NCBI GenBank assembly: GCA_012656075.1 | Contig: JAAKBF010000119.1 | Location: forward strand, 124,001 to 188,000 | Origin: Phytophthora hibernalis | Lineage: Eukaryota > Oomycota > Peronosporomycetes > Peronosporales > Peronosporaceae | DNA: 64,000 nt | Reading direction: 5' to 3' | Shown: positions 1 to 9,879 of the stretch, one piece after another | Position numbering within the stretch: the first letter of the stretch is position 1 | Layout: each line of letters begins with the position of its first letter | The notes under the pieces: model-generated | What the model was told of the DNA's origin: nothing | What the model saw: only the letters and a program-made list of their open reading frames with translations | Database searches by the model: none | Position numbers and translations under genes: made by a program

Positions 1-195
1 TGCGACTCTGTTCTCCGCTTCACTCTGCGTACCCACATTGGCAGACCCTGCCAACTCCGTGTTGCCCGGTTCCTTCGCCATGTCGTCGCCTTGCTCGCCC
101 CGTTTCATCGAAGATAACTGAAAGTTTGTATACTGGGGTTTTGCGTCCTTCCAAACGCCCCCTCCCCCGTATATGTTCTGCTCTACCGTTCCTGC

Positions 196-639
196 GACAA
201 TGACAATCCCGAAGAGTCGTTGCCCCCGGAAAAGTTGGAAGTGTCCGTCGCTTGTCTCTGCGAAGATGTCCAAGTCGGGGTCCGGGTCACTTCCATTCTG
301 CCTCGCGATTATGTAAAAGTGAGAGGTAAGTACAGTAAAAACTGCGTTGTCACTACAAATTCATTTTGGTTTCATATTCCTATTATAGCTCATCGCGTCG
401 CAAGAACATTTCGTCGCAAGAACTCATTATACATCTCAACAGTCCATTGGGTGAGCAGAGCGACTCTGTACGCTAAGCGAGCATCAAACGCCATGGTCTT
501 CATATGGGACCAAGAACTGACAGCTCGCAATATCAATGTACTAGACTGTGGTACCAACGGCGACGGGGATACGGACGAAGACACGAAGCACACGGCAGAT
601 GATCACACGGGTGACGAAGAGCGTACTGAAAGGGAGTAA
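196..639 (+). CDS. Unrecognised ORF, possibly spliced, acidic C-terminus
   Basis: An open frame runs from before position 220 to a stop at 637-639. Its first in-frame codon in the open stretch is not ATG, so the true start is unknown and may lie further left. A good splice donor (AG|GTAAGT-like, intron start about 326) and an acceptor ending TATTATAG (388) bound a possible 63-bp intron of in-frame length, so the reading frame is the same with or without splicing. The C-terminal 30 residues are rich in Asp, Glu and Thr. I recognise no domain. It may be a fragment of a transposon protein, since its neighbour downstream is a hAT transposase. Confidence 0.25.
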   Translation, partial: DNDNPEESLPPEKLEVSVACLCEDVQVGVRVTSILPRDYVKVRGKYSKNCVVTTNSFWFHIPIIAHRVARTFRRKNSLYISTVHWVSRATLYAKRASNAMVFIWDQELTARNINVLDCGTNGDGDTDEDTKHTADDHTGDEERTERE

Positions 640-790
640 TACATCAGCAGAGAGTAGGCTACTCGAAGTCACATTCGTCGACAACTCGAGCTATACTATG
701 TTAATTGCATTTACTCCACTTTTTATTTTCTTATTGCTACAAAGATTCACAGTGCAGTTCTGCGGATAGCGGAAAGCAACCATCGTGTCC

Positions 791-821
791 AGCCATCTAG
801 CGGATCTGCCGCTAGATGGCT
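791..821. repeat. 13-bp perfect hairpin
   Basis: AGCCATCTAGCGG at 791-803 is the exact reverse complement of 809-821, with a 5-bp loop. It lies 114 bp upstream of the hAT transposase start and could be part of the subterminal end of that element, but no matching copy was found on the far side. Confidence 0.7.
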
Positions 822-934
822 TTCATCCGGCGGAATTTGCAATCCGTCGGATCAAAACAGCGGATGCGCTGAACACACCCTCCATTCTTCGACTTTCACT
901 TCTTCCAAAATCTCCCCACATCCCAACATCCAAG

Positions 935-2673
935 ATGCTCACTACCCCTCGCGCTATCGACTCCACCGCCCCCACCACCTTCACGAACCGGCAGGCTGTC
1001 GACTTTTACTTTCAGCCGTGTCGCGACCAGTACGACGAGATGATACTCGAGTGCTTCCGTTGCCGGTGCGACGCGGTCGGAAAGCGTGTCACCGGCACAG
1101 GCTACACGAACCTGATGCAGCGCATCAGGCGCGAGCACCCCGGCTATAACGAGGAGATGCTGGCGGCTACACCCGGTGAGACGGGCTCTCTCGCGCTACA
1201 CGTCCGCCACTCCGCTCAAAATCTATTCGGCTGGTTGGAGTGGGTCGTTAAGTGCAATTTGCCGCTCTCTTTTTGCGAGAGCAAGCTGGCGTGGCGGTAT
1301 GTATGTTATTGCACAGGCATGTTTTATTGACTGATCACTTTGAAGACTGAGTGTGTTGAGACACTTCGGCGCGTCATGGATGCGGTGACGCTCTCGGTAG
1401 AGCATTCAATCGCGGCAGAAATGCCAGAACGGTTCGGACTCATCATTGACGGGTGGACCCACGGCTCGGAGCATTTCATCGCAGTCTTCGCGTGGTCCGA
1501 GATGGACGATGCCGTCCGGTCCCCTCTGTTGTGCATGGATCCACTCGTCAACGATGAGGCGGATGGCCTGTCAGCAGCTTGTCATCAGCTCTTCTTGAGA
1601 GCGATGCTGGCTAGCGACTTCGACAAGCAGCAGGAGCAGTGTCTCTTCCACGTAGGTACAAATGCTCCGTCAATCGCCGCCTTGCCACGTTGATGGGTGT
1701 TCCGCTAATCGGGTGTGCAAGCCATCGATCTAACATCGTGGTAGCCCAATCACTCATCGGCAGTTCAGATGACTTGAACTTGGTCCAGGCTCTGATGCTG
1801 ATGCTGCGCACTGACCCAACCCGCCGATCTCCGGTACGTGAGGTGGCTTTCTTTTAATATCTCATTTTAATTGAGGTTATAACTGTAATTGTGTTTATTT
1901 ATGTGGCTACAGGCTCAAGATAAAACTTAGTCCAATCATTCGGCAGCACACACGCTGGGGTTCGACCTTTGCGATGCTCTATCGTTATTTCGAGCTGCTC
2001 CCCTTTCTGGATGCGGAAGCCTACGATCTGGCGGAGTTGATGCCTTCGGTGGCATCCAAGCGCCGGCTGCAAGAACTTCTGGGCGGGTTGAAGGACGTGG
2101 AATTCATATCGAAGGCGCTGCAAGGAGAGAACGTCAATTTGCTCGACGTCCGCGTTTGGTTCGATGGCCTCATAGCTCTCTAACACTCTTATGGGTACGT
2201 GCGGATCACGTTTTCTTTGTATTTAGGTTGGACTATTTTTAACATTGTTATTGTAAACAGGTCCTCGGGATGATATTGTTCACAGTCCTCATTCCGAGGC
2301 CGGATGTGTGCGAGTGCTACGATGCCAAGCCAAGCGACTGACCCACGCAAAGAGGACCGCACTCGAGCGTTTCCGCGCTGTGCCGGACAAGGGCCAGGAG
2401 GCGGGAGAAGAGGACGACTTGGCCTCGTTTGTCGAACGGCTTCATAAGCGCCGGCGCCTCGAAGATATGCAGCCAGAGTACGACCTGCTGGGCTGGGTTC
2501 CTCTGACGTCGAACGTGGTTGAGCGATGCTTTAGCGTCGCACGCACCACGTTCGGGCTGCAACGACTCTCTCTCTGCAGCCGTACACGCTGGAAATGCCG
2601 CTGTTTCGGCGAAAATGCAGGATACTGGAGCGCTCGCAGGGTGGACGCGGCCGAGTGGTTCGTACGTATGTGA
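935..2673 (+). pseudogene. hAT-family transposase remnant (BED finger + hAT C-terminal region)
   Basis: Pieces of one protein in order: a BED-type zinc finger (CFRC..., then TGYTNLMQRIRREHP, about residues 38-70 from the ATG at 935), a central part with LIIDGWTHGSEHF and GVPLIGCASHR (typical hAT catalytic core context), then TRWGSTFAMLYRYFELLPFLD, and a C-terminal piece with TSNVVERCFSVARTTFG matching the hAT dimerisation region. Reading frames change several times. Some changes fit introns: candidate GT..AG introns lie at about 1297-1344, 1833-1912 and 2193-2260. Others look like frameshifts, and the C-terminal dimerisation region breaks off after the FSVARTTFG motif. No convincing 8-bp target duplication was found. 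hAT transposases cut and paste the element; this copy is most likely inactive. Confidence 0.75.
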
Positions 2674-2918
2674 CCAATACAGTGTAATTGCACAAATAAT
2701 CTATTTCCTCTGTGGTCTTGCAATAGATAACAAAGCAATAACCCGCAGACCAGACTGTGATCTCATTTCCGGCCTCGAGACCAAAGCGACTTTCAGGTCA
2801 ACTTCATACCAGATATCTTTCATTTAAACAGAGTGCATGTATTAATAAATGGAAATTATTGTTGGCGTGACTTAATTAGTACTCAAGTAATACTTAATGA
2901 AGGAGAAAGAGGTATACT

Positions 2919-3332
2919 ACACCAATGCACGGCGTTATTCACAAAGTCAACACTCGAATTCAAAAGTGCGCACTCAAAATCAAAACATGTCAGATATATT
3001 ACCTTTGCCAATGATACAACCTCTCTGATCTAATCTAAAGACTTGCCATACCTACAAACGATCTCCCAGTCACTAGCGTCTTTATCGACCCGCTGAACTA
3101 CCACGCGTACTCGGATTGGGTTCCCCGTGTACTTGGTAGATGATGTGGTGGCGGAATGGAAATGGCCCTGTCGGTTAACGCGGTCGCATGCTTCGCTCAA
3201 GTTTCTCGTCCTCGTGAAGTTCATCGTCATCAACTAGTACACAATGAAAATGCATACTGATCTGACAATAAATTTATACAGTGAATTTTGCTTTTAAGTG
3301 TTGACTTTGTGAATAACGCCGTGCATTGGTGT
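2919..3332. repeat. Fold-back/MITE-like element, 36-bp perfect terminal inverted repeats
   Basis: Positions 2919-2954 (ACACCAATGCACGGCG...) are exactly reverse-complementary to 3297-3332, 342 bp apart. No transposase-like ORF lies between. The left repeat is preceded by TA but the right is followed by TG, so a TA duplication is only half supported. It is most likely a small non-autonomous DNA transposon. Confidence 0.65.
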
Positions 3333-3481
3333 GTAATAAAACCACCAGTCTGGTGGAAAAAGTGTGCTTGTTTTCTCCTGGGAAAGTTTGTTTCTTCGTC
3401 ATGAGCCCTTTCCCGCCCAACAAGGACACTGGGTTTTGACTAGCTATCGGAGCGATCAGCTTGGCAGAACATTCGTTTGTA

Positions 3482-3846
3482 CTATTGTACTGGCGAGATG
3501 AACGGATACACAAAAACATTTGAATTGCTAATAACTTCAAAACTACTTTAGATTTTAAGGCCCGGAGACTCGCAATGGATAGAACGTTGCTCATAGATTG
3601 AATGCAAGGACTTATCTTCGCAGCCCCACTGGTGATGATGAAACCCATCAGATGCCATAAGGTGAAGACATACCCTCGATTTTGTTTGTGGGATTGTCAG
3701 ACACAAGGTTTTAGATTAAACGTAGTACAGCGTTAAAACAGTACTTTGAGACGAAACGCAGAGCTTTCCAGCAAAATAGTTCATATCAAGTTAACCGTTA
3801 GGTGGAAAGTTATGCGCGTATCCGTTCATCTCGCCAGTACAATAGC
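3482..3846. repeat. Second fold-back element, 28-bp perfect inverted repeats
   Basis: CTATTGTACTGGCGAGATGA... at 3482-3509 is exactly reverse-complementary to 3819-3846, enclosing about 309 bp with no recognisable coding sequence. It lies 150 bp right of the previous fold-back. It could be another MITE or an inverted pair of fragments of a larger transposon. Confidence 0.6.
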
Positions 3847-3849
3847 ACT

Positions 3850-4490
3850 GTTTTGGTTATCAGTAGCAACGCGTTCTTGTCTTCGCTTTTCGCCGAAACC
3901 AGGGCCAATCCGAGCAATGCTATCGATCCTCAATCCAGTATAATCTTGTATGTGCTTGGGCAGTGATGGTTTTGACCAGTATCGTCGATGGAAGTGGTTT
4001 GTTGTCTGGTGATCGCAATTTCTTTTCAATTTTTGTGAAAAGTGTATTATCGGAAAGCTCTTGTTAAAAGCAATCGAAAGAGAGTACCGGTAGTTTACGC
4101 TTTAAAAGGGATAACAAGAAAACAACCATTTAAAATTTCGGCTAGGTACGAAAAACAGACGGTCAACTTTAAAGTCGATTATCTCGATAATTCTAAATGG
4201 TGGATACCGGATATTCTTTGTTATCGTCAAACCTCCAATCACACTTAACTTTACTATTCATATTAACGGCCAATAGGAAGAATGGGTTGGAAATTGTTTT
4301 ACTTATAACAAATCAAATCAGTCTATGCGATTTTGTTTAACCAATCAGAGATCTCGCCGATTGGCGAAGCCCCACAACCACACCTCCGACGTATCGTGTC
4401 GGAGAGAGCGAAGAAGTTATTGATATCCCCTACAGATTGCAAGTCATTCGCATATTCTTCGAATAATACCCAAGGTCCGACATCTCCGCC
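3850..4490. other. Non-coding gap before the Crypton
   Basis: AT-rich sequence with only short shadow ORFs. I see no gene. It may contain the left non-coding end of the Crypton element; Cryptons lack inverted repeats, so the edge cannot be set from one copy. Confidence 0.4.
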
Positions 4491-4495
4491 ACAAC

Positions 4496-6324
4496 ATGAG
4501 CCTGAACGACCTCGCGCCGGCCAATTCAAAGCGAGCTCGGGAATGCGCAGCACGGTCGTTCCTGAAGTTCCTCGAGGAGGAATCCATCAGCTGGGAGTAT
4601 CTGGGAGTGTGCATGCAGCGCGAGTGCCTCGCACGTCTTGGAGGCTGTGGTAGACTAGTTCGGCATGTACCTCGCCTTCAAGGAAGGCAGCTATTAGCCC
4701 GAGACTCGGTCATGCAGTACTACCGATAGGCCAAGACCTAGCTGCTGGAACAGTTCCCTGAGCTTAGAGTGGGGCTTGACAAGATTCTGCTGAAGAAAGG
4801 ACAAGTGATGGAACGATACTGTATGAAAAGAGAGTCGGGGGCGTTTGTCAACAAGGCTCCTGCATGCACGAAGAACGCATTGAAGCAGATGATGGTATAT
4901 CTTTTTTCGACGGCTTGTATCTCCAGATGACGACTTCTCCACGTGCCCGCTTCTCTCCATCGCGTTTGCACTGGTGACGCAATCTTCTCCGACGACTTCG
5001 CTTCTGAGCCAGCTTCCGGAGCAGCAGACAGTCTCCCGAGCGACCCTGACACCCGCTACACCCCTGATCGACTTGATTGGCCACACTGAAGCTGTGATCC
5101 CGCTGCACGAAGCGAACAAGAAGTCAGATAAAAGCAAGACAGTCGATGCTGTTCCTGGAATCCACAGCTACGTCAATCGCGTTCTGGACAGAGTCGCCAA
5201 AACCGCTGGCGTGGCGGAGCGTCTGACGTCGCATTCGTTTCGGCGTGAAGGTGCTCAGCATGCTAATGGAGCTGGAAAGTGCGTGCAGTGGAGTTTTGAC
5301 CGTGGAACATGACGACGACGAACAAGGCCTTCGCGTACGTCTTCACCACAGGGTTGCACGAATATTGAGCGGGCGCGACCCCGAGCAAAGAGTGCGTCTT
5401 CTGGAGCTGGACTGCTTCGATTCGGATATCCAGTACAAGAACTGGTCCGTAGCGGCAGCTCTTCTCAACGCTTCGTCTGGCCTGGACGTGCCACCGTACA
5501 ACGTGAACGCGCGTCATCGACACCTTCATGGAGTATCTGCTGCGGCACTACCCGTCCTTGAAGAGTCTCAGCGCAAACGGACTGGCGATTCAACGCATCG
5601 AGGCTTGCACAGTTGATAAAGGCTTCTCTGTAAACGATCTGCTGGTGTGGTCGTCGTTCCTGTCCCCGAATGTAACGGCGACATCTGAAGCAAAACCGGC
5701 AACCACCCAAGACATACCGGTAGATATCACCAAACACCCCATGTTTCTGTAACAAGCAGCCTTGATTGAACAATTAATTCAAGTGAATCAGAAGCTGGAC
5801 ACTCGGCTGTCTATCATGGAGGCTAAGGTAGACAACAAACAGCAACAAGCTCCGTCAGCAATGAAGTCAAATGAGGATACAAGCAACAACGAACCTCAAG
5901 CCAAGCGTCGGCGTACCTCTGCTGCTACAACCCTGAAATATGCTTGGTTTTCCTGGTAGGCTCAAGAACCGTGGATGTGGATCTCAACGGATGCAGCAAT
6001 CAAGCACACGCGGTCGAACGCCAAGTTGATCGTCGCATTCTTGAAGCTGTTCAACCGAGATGGCTTCGAGCTCGATGAGAAGTCACCGCAGTATCGAGAC
6101 GATGTATTGAAAGTCGGTGCCAGCGCGGGACCTAGTTGCTGTTGTATCTCAGCGATCGCATATTTACAGCTCGTGGGGCTCAAAACGTCTTGATGTCGAC
6201 GCGGAAGCTGCACAAATCTGGCCACCTCAACGAGCACGTCCGCCATTACAACCAACTTCAAGCCGCCGGTCGCGTAGTTGACCCTGCTCCTTCACACACC
6301 ACCAACATACTTGGTTTAGTTTAA
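4496..6324 (+). pseudogene. Crypton-type tyrosine recombinase (DNA transposon), degraded
   Basis: Starting at the ATG at 4496, an N-terminal helical region (RARECAARSFLKFLEEE) resembles the core-binding domain of tyrosine recombinases. Around 5225-5330 are the catalytic block SHSFRREGAQHANG (HxxR motif) and, in a neighbouring frame, WNMTTTNKAFAYVF, the block that carries the Tyr in oomycete Cryptons. A C-terminal part (about 5940-6320; FLKLFNRDGFELDEKSPQYRD, later LHKSGHLNEHVRHYNQLQAAGR) resembles the GCR1_C-like DNA-binding domain. Such recombinases integrate circular intermediates through a covalent Tyr-DNA link. At least five frame changes or stops, for example after position 5750, break the gene. 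The assignment to Crypton rather than a phage-type integrase rests on the GCR1-like tail and the oomycete setting. Confidence 0.75.
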
Positions 6325-6446
6325 GCATGTGCTTACATACAGACGCACCTTTGGTCGCTGTGATCAGTCGTTGCTGTCCATCATTTTCGCTTGAGAGCGC
6401 TGATGCTCACACTTCGTTCTGCACCCGAACCAGCGAAGCATTCACC

Positions 6447-6970
6447 ATGCCTTTCATCAAGCCCAAGAAGAACAACATCAGCTCCGCGATAGAGTTCAAA
6501 ACGCTGTGCATCGATGCTCGCAATGCGTACAAGATCCGGGTTAGTGATGAGACAATCCGTCACCTTCGACTTACCATGAACACGACCATTGTCTCCTCGA
6601 GCCTCCTCCTCGAAGCGATCGACGTCATCTTTGCTTGCGTGGCCGAACGGAAGAAGCGCTGTGTCGGCCTTGAAGAAGTGCGCGAGTGGCTTGGAGCTGC
6701 TGGTTCACGTGATGAGCGGCGAGGAGGAGTGGAGCGCGGAAGAAGACCTGAAAGCAGAGAATCTCCACTACGTCCGCAAGCTGTTGAGTTAGTAGCGTGA
6801 TAATCGGCAGACGTACTACCTCGTCGAATGGGAGGCGACGTGGGAGCCCGAGAGCACCTGAGCCAAACCATCGTCGCTGCCTTCGAGAAAGAGCGCCGCC
6901 TTCTTGTTCGAAAGAAGTTCGTCGAAGAGGAAGCTGTTGAGGACAACACGATCAACACAACGGAAGAGTA
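6447..6970 (+). pseudogene. Chromodomain-like protein remnant
   Basis: An ATG at 6447 opens a frame of about 75 clean codons (a Lys-rich start followed by VSDETIRHLRLTMN, which looks helical). The frame then shifts near 6680, and the next frame ends in two consecutive stops near 6791-6797. Immediately after, YYLVEWEATWEPEST (about 6810-6862) matches the core of a chromodomain, which binds methylated histone tails, and RRLLVRKKFVEEEAV follows. The whole may be one small chromodomain protein, often associated with transposons in oomycetes. It is broken here. The N-terminal part is not recognised. Confidence 0.45.
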
Positions 6971-6989
6971 GACGTGGTAGCGCATAAGG

Positions 6990-8420
6990 AGTTAATACAT
7001 GGTGTATTACTTGCTTTAGAATGGGTAACAGGGGAAAGACATTGATAGCTCTACATTGCACACTAAGTTTAACCTCCAAATTGGAACAGCAAAGTTAACA
7101 TCGTTACAGAGCACTCAAACATACATCTAAGCGCAGCATCAAACACAAAGCTTAACCTCCTTGCGGAACACCAATGTTAACCTCGAAGCAGAGTTAGCAC
7201 ACCTTGCATCGACAGCAGGGGCGGCTGTTCATTGGATTGTATACAAACATGCAGTTAACCGCACTGGGTTGATAAAGGGCACTTATGCCTGACGAGGAAA
7301 AATAGGGAATGGCGAGGGCTGTCGTGCGGCGGCACTTGCGGCATCCTGGGCCAGTAGTTCTCAAATAACCTCATTTTTGATGTTGTACCTACGTCTGGAC
7401 TGCCAGCCAACCACATTTATGAGTAATTAGGTGTAAGCGTAAAATCTATCATGTAAAAAGCCGATTTTTGGGCCGGGGTCTCATTTGCCAATCTGCCGTG
7501 GCAAGAGAGCAAGTCTCCGTAACTTAATATGCAAAGAAAAATATTCACAAATAAAAAACGCCGTTTCTTAGCCCACAGGCCGTTTCAGAGCTTCCTATTC
7601 CGCCTACAAACGCCTCTACCGGTATTTTATCGACTGCTGGGTATACACATCCTGATTTAGATCATGCACATTTTTGTACATATTTGTGTGTGCCACATAA
7701 TTAAAATGTTCCGCCATTTTGGGGTATGAAACGGAGATATTTTTTCCAGAGAGTGCCACTTCACCAATTCTTAACATTTTCAAGTGGACAAGGGCTCAAA
7801 ATGAGCCCCTCGTGTGAGTGGTGTGCCTAAATCGCGATTCGTACTTTGGTTGATTAGTATCATTTGGTTTGACGCCGTCTCATATTATTCTAAGCTCAAA
7901 GCGCAACCTTCGCTTCGTACGTCGCAGGAAGCTCGGTGACTGGGATCCGTAAGGTCCACGGTGATCGAGTTGGGCGTTGTTAACATGGCCTTCACGACTC
8001 TCCGCAGTGTTGAGCTGGCGGTTGCAGTCGTCGGAGAATCTGCGACGATGAAGTAGTATTCCTTGTTTAGTACGTTCGTCGAGGCTATCACCAAATTGGC
8101 CGACTGCGTACGTTATCGAATACTATCCAGCATTTATCGGGGGACTCTGACAGTCAAGTTTGCCTGAATCTTCTTCCAACTTGCTTGCAGTAGGCGGGAG
8201 ACTCTGGTAGTCAAGCTTGTCTGAATCTTCTTCCATCTAGGCGGGAGATATAAAAGATATACTTCAGTACTACGTAAAACTACTACATGTAGTAAAACGA
8301 TCGCTTTTGAAAGTGTATCTGCTTTGATTAAGAAATGTGCCTTACACTACATGTAAGCTTGTTGTCAACAACTTACCTTGCGATAATTCGATTAAGAATA
8401 TGTCCCACTCTCCATTCCAT
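6990..8420. other. Gene-poor gap with short degenerate repeats
   Basis: No credible coding region. 7070-7200 contains an imperfect repetition of an AAGTTTAACCTCC...GGAACA unit. 8150-8245 contains two copies of a 47-bp tandem unit with ACTCTG[A/G].AGTCAAG. Two TACATGTA palindromes lie at 8284-8291 and 8348-8355. Confidence 0.4.
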
Positions 8421-8424
8421 TTCT

Positions 8425-8966
8425 CTAGACAACTTGCTTGCCATCCCAGAAATTTTTGTACGTAAAATACTCTTTCAGGCCGGGATTGTTTTCCCAGAGT
8501 GACGACTTACTTGCCTGGTCCTTCAGGTTCGCATTTAGACCTTTAGCTTTGAAGAATTCATCAGGAGTAACCTTGTTGTCAACCAAAACTGTATCCGACG
8601 AACCCTTCTTGATCAGGCTTGAAACCTTCGTGTCTCTTCTGTACTGTGTCAATTTCTGGAACTGCTTGGCCATAATTTGGCCCAATCTTGTGTTTTTAAG
8701 CCACTTCGTGGAGCTTTGAGTCCATGTCTTCAACTTTTCAGTAACCCCGTCGGTGACACCCCTCTTTCTTCGTTAGCGGTGTCTACTTCCTCGTCATTGA
8801 CTCGGAGCAGGCGCTTATCGTCCATCTTGGCAGCGTGGGTAGCCTTATCCGTGTCCAGGGAAGCCAACTTTGACAACTTGGACCCAACCGTAGGTGGTGA
8901 GAGAGCATCACCGCTCGAAAGAACGGCGAGCGTGACCACGAGCAAAAGTAAGTTCTTGTACATCAT
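8425..8966 (-). pseudogene. RxLR-type secreted effector candidate with a frameshift
   Basis: Read on the minus strand from tandem ATGs at 8966/8963. The first about 21 residues form a signal peptide (a Leu/Val-rich core after MMYKN). RLLR at residues 52-55 and NEER at 65-68 give the classic RxLR-dEER arrangement used by Peronosporales proteins that enter host cells. The frame then ends after 78 codons, but the next frame continues without a break for about 100 codons (Lys-rich, with WENNPGLKEYF near the end) to a TAG at 8425-8427. The switch lies at a GGGG run at about 8745-8749; one missing base there explains it. The C-terminal half is not a recognised WY domain and its target is unknown. 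It is either a pseudogene or an intact gene with a sequencing error. Confidence 0.75.
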
Positions 8967-8969
8967 TGC

Positions 8970-9660
8970 GTATCAGACGGGTGAAGAGAAGTCTTAAAGC
9001 TTTTGTCAGATGCAGAGCAACTTGGGAAATGAGGAACCTCTCGCAAAAGAGATCAGCGATGCGTCTGATCCAGAGACTCTGGGGGCGGTGAACCACTCAC
9101 CCAGCCACAATATCACCAAGATTGTAAGCTACATGGTATTATCACATGGACGCATGGATGCCTAATTGCTGATCCGTGGGCACTGAGTCAGTGACTGGCA
9201 TTCTAAACTCCCAATTGGTCTTGAACATCCGGATTTTGGCTTCACTCAAATTCCTCCACTGAATTTCGTTTATCTAGATTATTGTAACAGAGTGATCTTG
9301 GGATGCAGTGCATCCCGCACGGATCAGTGTCATGGCGAATCCGCTTTGCTTTCTCCGGGCCACCACATTCGAGGTCCTGTATCTCATACTACTAGTAGTA
9401 CAGTACATGTAATCTGCTTTCTCAGCGAACACCTCATATAAATAAGTATATTTTATGTGAAAGCCTTCTGTGTAACGTTTATTTTGCTCTTGAAACATAC
9501 AGTTTAAAAGCTTATCTAGTGTTAATTATTCACTGAGGAAGCAGATCACTGTACCACTTACTGTATTATACAGTTCATGTACTGTATCTTATCCCTTCTT
9601 TCCCAGCTTCACTCAAATCCAAGACAAGAATCGAGGCTGGGGAGGAAGATGGGGTAACGC
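8970..9660. other. Intergenic gap
   Basis: No supported gene. It contains the promoter side of the minus-strand effector and one TACATGTA at 9404-9411. The short ORFs here lack domains. Confidence 0.3.
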
Positions 9661-9670
9661 TGATTGTGTA

Positions 9671-9873
9671 CAGTGCTTCGCATACTATTACAGAGTTCCC
9701 CGGCAAAGTGATAAAGGTGGGACTAATCAATTCTTCCAGGTTAAATGATTTGCAAACGGATTTGTATCGCGGTAGAGCAAGGCTTTGTGATACCTGTACT
9801 AATTTGGCAAGGTAAATAACTGATTACGGTTCTCCCGTTGCCGGGGAACTCTGTAATAGTATGCGAAGCACTG
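9671..9873. mobile_element. 203-bp MITE with 36-bp inverted repeats and TA target duplication
   Basis: CAGTGCTTCGCATACTATTA... at 9671-9706 is an exact reverse complement of 9838-9873, and TA flanks the element on both sides (9669-9670, 9874-9875). The identity extends one base beyond each TA. Small size, perfect ends, CAG termini and TA duplication are the hallmarks of Tc1/mariner/pogo-type MITEs. Its ends differ from those of the pogo-like element at 19416-21152, so a different transposase would have moved it. Perfect arms suggest recent activity. Confidence 0.85.
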
Positions 9874-9879
9874 TACCGG

